A stretch of 64,000 nt of DNA from Kitasatospora sp044457565 (GCF_044457565.1 NZ_JBITGZ010000005.1:186001-250000); one strand, 5' to 3'; numbered from the stretch's first letter, positions 44,309-52,254 are shown. Program-made: numbers and translations. The notes: generated by a model from the letters alone, not told the origin.

Positions 44309-44366
44309 CTGCGTGAATCCTTCGCGTAGCTCCACTGTCCCACACTTGTGTTGCACAACACAAGTG
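44309..44366 (-). promoter_or_regulatory. Phage promoter/operator B with conserved leader
   Basis: 44343-44366 is a perfect inverted repeat with 11-bp arms (CACTTGTGTTG and CAACACAAGTG) around CA. Twelve bp downstream comes a 22-nt leader (44309-44330; CGCGAAGGATTCACGCAG on the leftward strand) found again after operator C with one change. The promoter presumably overlaps the operator; -35/-10 boxes are not certain. Confidence 0.72.
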
Positions 44367-44388
44367 CCCCGCATATCGATATGCGGGG
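44367..44388 (-). terminator. ATCGAT-centred palindrome P1
   Basis: Perfect 22-bp palindrome (CCCCGCATATC and its inverse), between hairpin H2 and operator B. The same element is at 47853-47874 and, slightly changed, at 58756-58777. Always at the end of a leftward unit; terminator or protein-binding site. Confidence 0.6.
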
Positions 44389-44390
44389 CC

Positions 44391-44427
44391 GGGGCGCCGC
44401 CGGGTCCTCTACTCCCAGCGACGCCCC
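44391..44427 (-). terminator. Conserved-loop hairpin H2
   Basis: 14-bp stem (44391-44404 with 44414-44427), loop AGUAGAGGA on the leftward transcript, with two G-U pairs in that orientation. 17 nt after the stop at 44445. Confidence 0.75.
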
Positions 44428-44444
44428 GCAGACGTCTCGCGTGA

Positions 44445-46019
44445 CTAGCCCTGCCTGCGAGCCTCGAACTTGCGGCCCGGGTCCGTCAGGATTTCCCCGC
44501 CCCGCGTGCTGTAGATGGTGCAGCCTCGCCCGATCCACCACACGGACGCGACCGTCCAACTCTTGCCGTGGTGCTCGATCGTGTCCCCCTCCTCCAGGTC
44601 CCGCGCCTCACAGAAGCGGTGGACGGGGAGGGTTGAGCCGGGGGTGCCGTCGCGCCAGTGCCACGGACGGCCCGGGGAGCCAATCGGGGTGGACTCGTGC
44701 GCGGGTGTCTCCGGGTGCGGCGCCAGGACGCAAGCGAGCGCCTTCGATGCCCCGGGCGGGGTGAACGTGGCGGTGCACTGCGGATCCCCCATGGGGCCGG
44801 GCGACGGTGCGCACACCATGCAGACGTCGGCCCCAGCCGGAATATCGGAGCGCTTGACCATGGGACGCGGCAGCGAAACCGCCCGCCCCCAAATCGTCGC
44901 TCCGCACGCAGCGTCCGTCAGACTGACGGCCCGGTGATACCCGCTGCCTGCACTGCTCAACGTCACCCACTCCTCCGGCTGGACGCCGAGCTGCTGACGG
45001 ATCACGGCAGCCGCGGAGAGCGTGAGCGCGACACGCCCGCCCGTGTCGGAGGCGACGACGTTCTCAGAGCCGTCAATGTCGGCCAGCTGGTCCGCGAGGG
45101 CCAGGACGTCCGCCTCCGGGACGCCGGCCTCCGTGGTGATGGTGGAGACGGAGACGGGCCCCGCTGCCGACTGAACGATCCGGTGGACGCGCCCAATCAA
45201 GAAACGCGGACCGGCCGCCTCCGCCAGCTCCCCGATCACCTCCCACCCCATGCCGCGCAGCTCCGCCACAAGGTCCCTGTCCCCGTCGAACGGCAGGTTC
45301 GCCGCCTGCGTCGGGACGCTGCCGGACTCGCTGAAGATGCTGATCATGTCGCGCCGCTCGGTTCCTCCGCGCGGGGTACGCACGAAGCGGTCGATCTCGA
45401 CGCGGTACCCCGGCTTGGGCATGCCCTTCGTCGGGCATCGGTGCGACCAGTCGGCCCGTCGGATGACGGCCCGCTTGCCGAGACTGTTCGACTCGCAGTC
45501 GATGGTGATCGTCTTCTCGGTCACCTTGACCACGGTTCCGGTGCGGGTGATCTCGCCGACGCCGCCGTAGCCGTTGTCGTTGGTGACGAAGCGGATGCCG
45601 TCACCGATCTCGAAGGCGTTGAACGCGGCCGGCTGGTAGGTCTGTTCCTGCGTCATCTCTCTGCTTCTCCTGTGTCGTCTCTGCTTCTTCAGTGCTTCGG
45701 CGCCGGCCCCGCGTCCTCTACTCGCAGGGTCGAGCGGGTAATCAGCCTGCGGAGCGCCGTACGCCCGGCGGATAGCCTCCGTAAGGCGCCCACGTGCGCC
45801 GTGCTTCGACGGCTGGTAGTCGTCGCCCAGCGCTTCGAACTCTTCGGCGACGTTGACAACGTCACGGCGGGTGTCCCCGGTGTCCGTGTGGCGCGGGCCG
45901 TTCAAGTCGTCCAGCCAGTAGACCCGGAGCGTCCAGCCCCGCCCTTCACGCTGGACGATGTAGGAGTACGTCACGCCACGCGCGTAGTAGCGCCCGGGGT
46001 AGGTGCAAGTGAACTTCAT
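44445..46019 (-). CDS. Hypothetical phage protein; apparent in-frame fusion of two genes (524 aa)
   Basis: The first 90 residues (MKFTCTYPGRYYARGVTYSYIV, WTLRVYWLDDLN, RGRLTEAIRRAYG) form one domain. Then the frame runs through conserved-loop hairpin H3 (45705-45731) as low-complexity Arg/Lys/Gly, and from Met122 (45656) a second protein begins: MTQEQTYQPAAFNAFEIGDGIRFVTNDNGYGGVGEI, a KOW-like barrel, later two more such segments. A TGA one frame away at 45742-45744, at the usual distance before the hairpin, suggests that a one-base change removed the first stop. If so, the real genes are about 46019-45742 and 45656-44445. The start overlaps the upstream stop (ATGA). Confidence 0.6.
   Translation of the reverse strand: MKFTCTYPGRYYARGVTYSYIVQREGRGWTLRVYWLDDLNGPRHTDTGDTRRDVVNVAEEFEALGDDYQPSKHGARGRLTEAIRRAYGAPQADYPLDPASRGRGAGAEALKKQRRHRRSREMTQEQTYQPAAFNAFEIGDGIRFVTNDNGYGGVGEITRTGTVVKVTEKTITIDCESNSLGKRAVIRRADWSHRCPTKGMPKPGYRVEIDRFVRTPRGGTERRDMISIFSESGSVPTQAANLPFDGDRDLVAELRGMGWEVIGELAEAAGPRFLIGRVHRIVQSAAGPVSVSTITTEAGVPEADVLALADQLADIDGSENVVASDTGGRVALTLSAAAVIRQQLGVQPEEWVTLSSAGSGYHRAVSLTDAACGATIWGRAVSLPRPMVKRSDIPAGADVCMVCAPSPGPMGDPQCTATFTPPGASKALACVLAPHPETPAHESTPIGSPGRPWHWRDGTPGSTLPVHRFCEARDLEEGDTIEHHGKSWTVASVWWIGRGCTIYSTRGGEILTDPGRKFEARRQG
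45705..45731 (-). other. Conserved-loop hairpin H3
   Basis: 9-bp stem (45705-45713 with 45723-45731) with loop AGUAGAGGA, one G-U and one mismatch. It lies inside the fused reading frame, and 10 nt after an out-of-frame TGA that was probably the original stop. Confidence 0.65.
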
Positions 46020-46216
46020 CGCTCGTCAGTCACAATCCGGCGGAGCTGCAACTCCGCCTGCTCACCGCCGGTGATCTCCGACGCCGCGAAGTGCAGGTGC
46101 TGCCCACAAGCGAACGACGCCATGGCCTCCGGATCGCCAACCAGGGTCACGGCCCAGACGGCACGACAGCAGCAATGCCCGCGGTTCCCGCCGTCGCACT
46201 GCACCCTGCCCATCAT
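46016..46216 (-). CDS. Hypothetical protein (66 aa)
   Basis: MMGRVQCDGGNRGHCCCRAVWAV then ASFACGQHLHFAASEI: cysteine/histidine-rich, probably a small metal-binding protein. ATG at 46216 overlaps the upstream TGA, and its own TGA overlaps the next ATG. Confidence 0.58.
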   Translation of the reverse strand: MMGRVQCDGGNRGHCCCRAVWAVTLVGDPEAMASFACGQHLHFAASEITGGEQAELQLRRIVTDER

Positions 46217-46899
46217 GCTGCGAGCCGACGACGGGCCACGCGGTTCATGCCCCGGAAGCTGCGCGCGTTGGACAGCGCGTTGACGAAGTTCTTGTTCCAG
46301 CCGCGCGGGTCGGTCTGGTCCTCGTAGATCTGCTCGCCGAGCGTGGCCAGCTCGTCGCCCGTCATGTTGTAGAAGCGAGCCCGGTACGTCCAGTACTCTT
46401 CGCGGTCCGTCAGCGCCACGACGTCCGTGGAGAGGATGGCCAGCTTGCGAACCCACATGCGGACGGTGCGGACGTTGGCGTCACCCCAGACGGTGCCCGC
46501 GTCGCGGCTCAGGATCACGTCGACGAACTCCCGCGTGATTGCGCGGCCAGCCTCGCGGGCGGCAACCACAGCCTGAAGGGCTGCCGTCTTGGCCTTCTCG
46601 GTGGCAGTGGCCGCACCGGTTTGCACCTTCGCAACCTCCTTCGCCGGTCGCTCGACCGTCTCCGGCGTCGGATGCCAGCTGCCGTCAGCGTTCACCTGGA
46701 ACAGCTCGAACTTCGCGATTCGGTTGACGATGTAACGTTCCGTGTCGAAATCGTAACGGCGCCCCGACTTCACGGTCTTCGTGACCTTGCGCGCCTCTCG
46801 CGCACTGGCGACCTCCAGGTGGTCCGCCCCCTCCGCCCCGGGAGCCAGCCGGAGAACACAGCCCTTGGCGTTGAAGGCGCGGATTGCAAAACGGTTCAC
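46213..46899 (-). CDS. Hypothetical phage protein (228 aa)
   Basis: Starts with GTG at 46899 (VNRFAIRAFNAKGCVLRLAPG) behind AGGGGAG. Mixed alpha/beta, with a Lys/Ala-rich helix in the middle (VAKVQTGAATATEKAKTAALQAVV) and NMTGDELATLGEQIYEDQTDPRGWNKNFVNALSNAR near the end. First gene after operator C. Not recognised. Confidence 0.65.
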   Translation of the reverse strand: MNRFAIRAFNAKGCVLRLAPGAEGADHLEVASAREARKVTKTVKSGRRYDFDTERYIVNRIAKFELFQVNADGSWHPTPETVERPAKEVAKVQTGAATATEKAKTAALQAVVAAREAGRAITREFVDVILSRDAGTVWGDANVRTVRMWVRKLAILSTDVVALTDREEYWTYRARFYNMTGDELATLGEQIYEDQTDPRGWNKNFVNALSNARSFRGMNRVARRRLAA

Positions 46900-46911
46900 T
46901 GACGATCTCCC

Positions 46912-46968
46912 CTGCGTGAGTCCTTCGCGTAGCCCTACCGTCTCACACTTGTGTTGCACAACACAAGT
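46912..46968 (-). promoter_or_regulatory. Phage promoter/operator C with conserved leader
   Basis: 46947-46968 is the inverted repeat ACTTGTGTTG-CA-CAACACAAGT; 46912-46933 is the conserved leader (21 of 22 identical to 44309-44330). Same order and almost the same spacing as unit B. Confidence 0.72.
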
Positions 46969-46979
46969 AGCTGCCACGG

Positions 46980-47159
46980 TCAGTACAGCTCGCCCATCTC
47001 CCACCCGTCCCCCGACGTCGGGCGCTGGCGCTCCACGTCCCGTACCGCCTCCATCAGCCGGCGGGCGACTGCTCGGGCCTCTGTGGGGGTCAGCTCGTCC
47101 CGGCATCCTCCGATGCTGATGACGACGACGCCTGCACCGCGCTGCACTCGAACGGCCAT
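46980..47159 (-). CDS. Small hypothetical protein (59 aa)
   Basis: MAVRVQRGAGVVVISIGG then DELTPTEARAVARRLMEAVRDVERQ. The pattern, a beta hairpin plus LTPxEAxxLAxxL helix, recurs in other small proteins of this phage (61117, 47228). AAGGGAG lies before the ATG. Below common length cut-offs but well supported. Confidence 0.62.
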   Translation of the reverse strand: MAVRVQRGAGVVVISIGGCRDELTPTEARAVARRLMEAVRDVERQRPTSGDGWEMGELY

Positions 47160-47185
47160 GGATGGCTCCCTTCAGAAACGGCAAA

Positions 47186-47215
47186 GGGCCCCTGCGCCTC
47201 TACTCGCAGGGGCCC
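47186..47215 (-). terminator. Conserved-loop hairpin H4
   Basis: Perfect 11-bp stem (47186-47196 with 47205-47215), 8-nt loop AGUAGAGG on the leftward transcript. 12 nt after the stop at 47228. Confidence 0.75.
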
Positions 47216-47227
47216 CATGGGGGTTGA

Positions 47228-47809
47228 TCAGGCGCTCTCGCCGAGCAGCCACTCAGCCAGGCGGATGATGCGCTCTTCCGCCGGGACGGCGCTGGCGAAC
47301 GGGCTGGCGCTGCCGATCAGCAGTTCCCGCGCCTTCACGGCAGCGCCGTGGCGACGGGCGACATCGGCTGCGTCCGCAGCGTCCTGTGCGGCGGAGACGG
47401 CGATGTGGTCGGCCAGTTCAGGATCCTCGTCGGGCTCGTCGATCAGGCGGACGGAGTGGCACCAGACGCCGGACGAGACTCCGTCGATGTCCGCCACGAG
47501 GTACGGGTAGCGGTCCTGCCCGCTGATGTCGACCTTGACGACCAGCCCAGTCTTGCCGTCCAGGCGGCTGGACTCGCCGTCCGGTTCCTCTGCGACGACC
47601 ACCACCCGGTCGCCGACCTTGATCGACGCGGGAGCAGTGACCTCGCCGAGGATCACCGTCAGCTCGTCCCGTAGCTGCCGGGTCTCGTCCGGCGTGAGGT
47701 GGGCGTGTCCGCCCGTGCAGATGTACGCCCCGCGCTCGTAGGAGACGGAGGGTTCCACCCGAACCTCGCGTGCCGGGTTGTCCGTGTCAGTGGTGCGGAT
47801 GACGGTCAA
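47228..47809 (-). CDS. Hypothetical protein with LTPxETRQL helix and KOW-like barrel (193 aa)
   Basis: N-terminus: beta strands then TGGHAHLTPDETRQLRDELTVIL. Middle: IKVGDRVVVVAEEPDGESSRLDGKTGLVVKVDI, a KOW/SH3-like barrel. C-terminal helices. Found in many actinophage early regions in my recollection, function unknown. Confidence 0.65.
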   Translation of the reverse strand: MTVIRTTDTDNPAREVRVEPSVSYERGAYICTGGHAHLTPDETRQLRDELTVILGEVTAPASIKVGDRVVVVAEEPDGESSRLDGKTGLVVKVDISGQDRYPYLVADIDGVSSGVWCHSVRLIDEPDEDPELADHIAVSAAQDAADAADVARRHGAAVKARELLIGSASPFASAVPAEERIIRLAEWLLGESA

Positions 47810-47852
47810 GATCTCTCCTCTGTCAGTTCTTCAGGCCTGCCGGTCGACGGAC

Positions 47853-47874
47853 CCCCGCATATCGATATGCGGGG
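47853..47874 (-). terminator. ATCGAT-centred palindrome P2
   Basis: Identical to P1, immediately after the stop codon of the gene ending at 47875. Confidence 0.62.
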
Positions 47875-48021
47875 CTACCGGAGCAGGCTCTCCACGTCGT
47901 CCCGACGGTCCGCATCGTGGTAGTCGTCCCAGGCAGCGCGGCTGTCTTCGTCCAGGTCAGAGGCCTCGTCCGCACGGACGCCGGCCATGTCGTAGGCGTC
48001 CAGGGAAGGGAAGTTGCGCAT
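47875..48021 (-). CDS. Small acidic protein (48 aa)
   Basis: MRNFPSLDAYDMAGVRADEASDLDEDSRAAWDDYHDADRRDD: strongly acidic, of the DNA-mimic type in composition. AAAGGCACG before the ATG. Function unknown; inhibitor-like acidic proteins are common in phages. Confidence 0.5.
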   Translation of the reverse strand: MRNFPSLDAYDMAGVRADEASDLDEDSRAAWDDYHDADRRDDVESLLR

Positions 48022-48068
48022 CAGGCGTGCCTTTCGTCGGGGAGGGTCGTTTGGTATACGTGGACGTT

Positions 48069-48824
48069 TCACGCGGCTGCGGGCACGGCGACGCCGAGAG
48101 CAGTGCGCGCCTGCCGGATCCCGTCCCACCGGATGCGGCGGACGCGGGTGGGGCCGACGTTGCCGAGGTGCCCGCCGATCTCGCGGTCTTCCATGGGCGG
48201 CATCCCGACGCCGTAGGTAGCACGCAGAACAAGCGCGCGACGGGCCGTGATGGACGACAGGGCGTACTCCGCAAGATCCCGCGTGACGGCCGCGCCGCTC
48301 ACGGTCTCCACGTCGGGGATGGTGTCGGCCAGGGTGGTGCCGCCGGGCTCGTCACCGTCTACGGGACGGTCCAGGCTCTCCATCGGACTGAGCGCCTCCC
48401 GGGCGGCGCTGAAGGTTGCGCGCGTCAAGGACCCGGCCTGCGCGAGGGCGAGTGCGTACGCCTCGTCAACGTCGCCGCCGGCACGGGCGAGAGCGCGGCG
48501 GACGATCAGAAGGGTGCTCGGCTCCACGGTGAAAGCGGCCGTCCTCGTCCAGGCGGACGTCACCGCGTTGCGGACCGCGGACCACGCCTTCGTCTGGAGC
48601 TGACCGGGCCCGTCCGTGGTGAAAGAGGCCACGCAAGTGATCAGCGCGAATCGCGCCTCTTGCATCAGGTCTTCGACGTCCTCCGGCAACGCCTGGCCGG
48701 CCGTGACGGTACGGACGATGCTCATGAGCATGGGCTCCAGGTCCGTGACGATGCCCCACATTGCGTCCTGGTCGCCGGTCTTCGCGGACTCGATGCGGTC
48801 GGCGGAGATGATCACGTTAGCCAT
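48069..48824 (-). CDS. Sigma-70-like RNA polymerase factor of phage
   Basis: 251 residues from ATG 48824. The N-terminal part matches sigma region 2: IESAKTGDQDAMWGIVTDLEPMLMSIV, then LPEDVEDLMQEARFALITCVASF. The C-terminal part matches region 4: YALSSITARRALVLRATYGVGMPPMEDREIGGHLGNVGPTRVRRIRWDGIRQAR. The middle differs from ECF factors. It could direct the host polymerase to phage promoters such as the repeated 32-bp box just upstream of this gene. Confidence 0.72.
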   Translation of the reverse strand: MANVIISADRIESAKTGDQDAMWGIVTDLEPMLMSIVRTVTAGQALPEDVEDLMQEARFALITCVASFTTDGPGQLQTKAWSAVRNAVTSAWTRTAAFTVEPSTLLIVRRALARAGGDVDEAYALALAQAGSLTRATFSAAREALSPMESLDRPVDGDEPGGTTLADTIPDVETVSGAAVTRDLAEYALSSITARRALVLRATYGVGMPPMEDREIGGHLGNVGPTRVRRIRWDGIRQARTALGVAVPAAA

Positions 48825-48857
48825 GAGGCGCTCCCGGTGCCTGGAGGGTGTGCCGTG

Positions 48858-48889
48858 GTTACTGGGGAATCCGAGGCATCCGTTTGCCC
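48858..48889 (-). promoter_or_regulatory. Phage promoter-like box E1
   Basis: 32-bp element, 34 bp before the sigma-like gene. Leftward strand: GGGCAAAC, then a variable 11-12 bp, then TTCCCCAGTAAC. The same box is at 58713-58744. Confidence 0.6.
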
Positions 48890-48988
48890 CTCTAGATGTG
48901 ACGTGGATCACATGAATGAGCGCGCCTCGGGCCATGCGCTCCCGCGGCAGTGACCAGTACGGTCAGCACTCACGCGGGAGGGGAAATG

Positions 48989-49027
48989 CAGAGGGCCCCC
49001 GCCGGATCTCTCCGTGCGAGGGCCCCT
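48989..49027 (-). terminator. Hairpin terminator
   Basis: GAGGGGCCC and its near-inverse GGGCCCTCT flank a 20-nt interior, just after the leftward gene ending at 49031. Confidence 0.5.
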
Positions 49028-49030
49028 CAG

Positions 49031-49330
49031 TCAGGCGCTCCGCTCGATAGGCGGGGTTCCGGTGGCTCTGTGGTCCGTCAGACAGTGAACGATCAAATCG
49101 GACTTTGTTGCCACGTCGACGTCGTGGCGCGCGTCTATCGAGTCCTCCCAGCCAGCTACGACGAGCAGCCCGTCAGTCCCCCAGAGCCAGCGCACTTCCC
49201 GGTCCGCGATCGGCACGTGCAGCTGCTGTGCCACCCATGCCAGATATTGTCGGTCGGCCGCTGTTTCCATTGGTCCGGTCAGGTACACCACACTCGTTGC
49301 AATCAGCCTCCGCGTCGCCAACTGCTGCAC
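49031..49330 (-). CDS. Hypothetical protein, nucleoside-deoxyribosyltransferase-like start
   Basis: Contains VVYLTGPMETAADRQYLAWVAQQL, similar to the opening of DUF4406/deoxyribosyltransferase-like phage proteins, then VATKSDLIVHCLTDH. The frame is open from 49330, but the real start may be a GTG at 49291 or 49288 directly before the first strand. Overlaps the upstream gene by over 100 bp in either case, which is unusual. Confidence 0.55.
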   Translation of the reverse strand: MQQLATRRLIATSVVYLTGPMETAADRQYLAWVAQQLHVPIADREVRWLWGTDGLLVVAGWEDSIDARHDVDVATKSDLIVHCLTDHRATGTPPIERSA

Positions 49331-49691
49331 CTGCGGCCCCCTTTTGTGCGGTAGGCTCCCCCTCCCATCCGGAGAGAGCCCGATCCAGTGCCGCCACTAC
49401 GCCCTTGACGTGCGCAGCCGCGATCGTGATGTGCTGTATGGCCGTGGCTAGCTCGTCAGTGACGACCAGTCGCGCGTCATCTAGCGCTATGTCCTCGGTG
49501 GGACGTCCGGGGCCGGCGCTCCCGCGTCGACCGGTGTGGTCGGGGTCGGCCGGCGGACGCTGCCCGCGCTGGTCGGCCACGGCGTCGCAGAGATCAGCCA
49601 AATGGCGCACCTCAGCCAGGTCGTGCAGCAGCACTCCCGCCAGCGCCTCCACCCGCTGAGCTGGAGTGACGTGTGATGGACTGTAGGTCAT
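49173..49691 (-). CDS. Hypothetical protein (172 aa)
   Basis: From ATG 49691: MTYSPSHVTPAQRVEALAGVLLHDLAEVRHLADLCDAVADQRGQ, then a Gly/Pro-rich linker and a helix (LATAIQHITIAAAHVKGVVAALDRAL). The last 50 codons overlap the next gene and look non-coding (Gly/Ala/Thr-rich), so a frameshift or later stop loss is possible. Confidence 0.5.
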   Translation of the reverse strand: MTYSPSHVTPAQRVEALAGVLLHDLAEVRHLADLCDAVADQRGQRPPADPDHTGRRGSAGPGRPTEDIALDDARLVVTDELATAIQHITIAAAHVKGVVAALDRALSGWEGEPTAQKGAAGAAVGDAEADCNECGVPDRTNGNSGRPTISGMGGTAAARADRGPGSALALGD

Positions 49692-49793
49692 GGGCGCCTC
49701 TCGTACAACGGAAACTCGTTCAGCTTTGAACATGCCATTGGGTGGATTTGCCCCGCTTTGTACGCATTTTCGGATCTAAACCTCAATGGTTCA

Positions 49794-49806
49794 CTTGTGT
49801 TGCACA
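49794..49806. promoter_or_regulatory. Phage operator half-site D
   Basis: CTTGTGTTGCACA, one complete arm of the operator palindrome; the other arm is absent (AGCTCATG follows). It lies 100 bp upstream of the leftward gene at 49691. Confidence 0.45.
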
Positions 49807-49912
49807 GCTCATGACCAGCACATTCGTCCGCACGCGGCGTTAACCTGATCGTTACATTGATCGGAAAAGTTGACGATCGGCTTCCGGCGTGTCGCGGCAG
49901 TGTTACCGCAGG

Positions 49913-50332
49913 TCACAGGCTCAGCGTCACACTACCGACGCGTACTGCAACGCTGGAGTGTGCGAATCCGGCCGTGAATATGGAGGCTGGCTGGTCAGAT
50001 TTCGCGCCGTTGCAAGCTGCGCACGCGGGGACGAGGTTCGATGCTTCGTCAGCGCCCCCGCGCGCCAGTGGTACTACGTGATCCAACTGAAGGTCCGCCA
50101 ATGGACCGTCACAGTAGAAACATCCAAACCAGTCCATCTCCTCCCACACGCAGAGGAGAGCCTGAATGTCCAGGCCGGTCGGAGGGTTGACGGGGCGGAC
50201 CGCAGGCACTATCCATACCGCCCGGCGCGGCGACCGGGCGACATTCCGGCGACTGGATTCGAAAGCACGTTCCCTTTGTCGATGGGCGGCGCTACGGTCT
50301 GGGGATGCCGACTCCCCCGCCCCTCGCGTCAT
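49913..50332 (-). CDS. HNH endonuclease
   Basis: 139 residues from ATG 50332, overlapping the polymerase stop (ATGA). The C-terminal 60 residues are HNH: FGCFYCDGPLADLQLDHVVPLARGGADEASNLVPACAACNGAKSD, with the DH, N and H residues and two CxxC zinc pairs. The N-terminal half is Arg-rich. A free-standing homing-type or packaging-type nuclease; its position directly behind DNA polymerase is typical of phage homing endonucleases. Confidence 0.8.
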   Translation of the reverse strand: MTRGAGESASPDRSAAHRQRERAFESSRRNVARSPRRAVWIVPAVRPVNPPTGLDIQALLCVWEEMDWFGCFYCDGPLADLQLDHVVPLARGGADEASNLVPACAACNGAKSDQPASIFTAGFAHSSVAVRVGSVTLSL

Positions 50333-52254
50333 GCTCGCGCCAGCTCTGCCGCGTGCGCCGCATCGGGGTGAGCGGCGTACCAGCTGTCGTGGTCGGTCAT
50401 GACGCCGGCCTGTTTCATGTAGAGACTGCCCCAAGACGCCCCACCCACGTCCGGATCGGTGTCGAGCTGGACGCCCGCGAAGTCCATGGCCATGATCCGT
50501 CCGATCTCACGCGCGATCTCTTCAGCCTCCACCTCCGGTGCCTGAGCTACGAGTTCGTCATGGACGGGGAGAAGCATGTAGTCCGCCAGGCCTGCGTCCT
50601 CCAGGTCCAACAGCGCCTGACAGAGAACGTCCCGAGCCGTCGATTGGACGGCGTAGTTAGTGGCGGCGTACACACGGTCCCGATCCAGCGGCAACCGCCG
50701 GCCGGACGGCGTCCACACCACATAACCGGCCGCTCGCGCCTCGCGCTGGACCCTGCGGGAGTACCGTTTGATCCCCGGGTAGACCCGGTCGTATGCGGCG
50801 ATCGCTGCTTGTACTTCCGCAAGCGGAGCACCGGTCTGACGGCTCAGCGTCGTAGCCCCGCCTCCGTAGACCTTGCCGAAGCCCACGCCCTTGCCCATCT
50901 TCCTGTGTCGTTTGGTGAAGCCGGGACCCCAGATCAGCTCCGCCGTGAAGTCGTGGAGGTCTCTACCCTCCGCGATGGCCCGCTTCATCTGCGTCTCGTC
51001 CGCCAGACTGGCCAGGATGCGCATCTCCACGGCGGAGTAGTCGACGGAGATGATCCGGTGGCCAGGGTCAGCCATGAGTGCACGGCGGATCGTCCAGTCT
51101 CCCGACGGCAGTTGCTGGAGCGGGGGATTCGAGATGGACATGCGGGCGGTCCGGGCCTGAAGACTGTTGATCTTGCAGTGGCTCCGGCCTTCGGAGTCCA
51201 GGCCGTCCCGGAGGGCGATGCCGTAGCTCGTCCGCCACTTACCGGCCCTCTTGCTCCGGAGCACGGCGTCCGCGAGCGGGTTGGGCGTGCGCGTCTCGCG
51301 GGGCTGCCACTGATCGTCAAGGTCGGCCAGGTCCAATAGGATGGCCTTGTCCACCTTCAGCGCCCCAGAAGGCGTGCGCTGTGTCAGCTTCTCGCCCATG
51401 CCGAGCAGTGCGGCAGACACCTGTGCCGTGGCGTTAACGCTCGTGACGCCGTACCTCAGCGCACGGGCGGAGTGGATCCCAGCTTCGTCCTCCAGCCTGC
51501 TGACGAGCCCCCGTACGTAGTCCTGGTCAACCCGCATGCCGCGCCGCTCCATCGTGGCGCACAGCCGCATGACGCGGTGCTCAAAGTCGACCAGTCGTCC
51601 GCTGACCCCGTACTTTGTCAGACGGCGCTGAAGGACCGGCAGGATCCGCGAGCCAAGGATGACGTCAAGGCCGGCGTAGAGAAGGTAGGTCTCGTGCCAG
51701 ATGTGGATCTTGGCGAAGCCGTTCGACTTCGTCATCCCCATGCCGTTGAAGATGGCCGTCAGGTCGCCCTGCGTGTCCGGCGCCGTCGGGTCGACGTATT
51801 CCGCACACAGGGCCTTCAACGCCAATCCCACGCCACCCTCTTGGGGTTGGCGGGGGTCGCAGAGGTGGGCCAATACCCGGGTGTCGATCACCCGCGGCCC
51901 GAGTAGCTCCAGCGGGATGCCGGCGTGGCGGTCGAGAACCAGCAGATCGTAGGGCGCATTGTGGATCGTGAGGCGCTGGAGGATCCGGAGCGCCCAACGG
52001 GCCGCCTCCAGCATCTCTGCGGAGATCTCCACGGGAAGTACCCACGCCTCGTAGGCGGTCCCGAACTGGACGGCACGAAGGCGGAACGTCGGCGAGAACG
52101 TGTCCAGGCCGGTCGTCTCCGTGTCGCACGCGACGATCTCACCCGTGGACACCCTGTCGCGGACCCAGAGACGAAAAGCGTCCAGGTCCCGGGAGTCTTC
52201 CGGAACCTGGACGCTGACCGCCTCCCCCGCCACTGTGTGGGGGAAGTGCTTCAC
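50329..52254 (-). CDS. DNA polymerase I-like (family A) replicative polymerase
   Basis: 641 residues. The 3'-5' exonuclease domain starts with CDTETTGLD (D44, E46) and continues with TIHNAPYDLLVLDRHAGIP and LYAGLDVI. The polymerase domain has motif A (SVDYSAVEMRILA), motif B (KMGKGVGFGKVYGGGA) and motif C (PVHDELVAQ). No 5'-3' exonuclease domain, as usual for phage enzymes. Replicates the phage genome with the primase-helicase encoded just upstream (4-bp overlap). Confidence 0.95.
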   Translation of the reverse strand: MKHFPHTVAGEAVSVQVPEDSRDLDAFRLWVRDRVSTGEIVACDTETTGLDTFSPTFRLRAVQFGTAYEAWVLPVEISAEMLEAARWALRILQRLTIHNAPYDLLVLDRHAGIPLELLGPRVIDTRVLAHLCDPRQPQEGGVGLALKALCAEYVDPTAPDTQGDLTAIFNGMGMTKSNGFAKIHIWHETYLLYAGLDVILGSRILPVLQRRLTKYGVSGRLVDFEHRVMRLCATMERRGMRVDQDYVRGLVSRLEDEAGIHSARALRYGVTSVNATAQVSAALLGMGEKLTQRTPSGALKVDKAILLDLADLDDQWQPRETRTPNPLADAVLRSKRAGKWRTSYGIALRDGLDSEGRSHCKINSLQARTARMSISNPPLQQLPSGDWTIRRALMADPGHRIISVDYSAVEMRILASLADETQMKRAIAEGRDLHDFTAELIWGPGFTKRHRKMGKGVGFGKVYGGGATTLSRQTGAPLAEVQAAIAAYDRVYPGIKRYSRRVQREARAAGYVVWTPSGRRLPLDRDRVYAATNYAVQSTARDVLCQALLDLEDAGLADYMLLPVHDELVAQAPEVEAEEIAREIGRIMAMDFAGVQLDTDPDVGGASWGSLYMKQAGVMTDHDSWYAAHPDAAHAAELARA

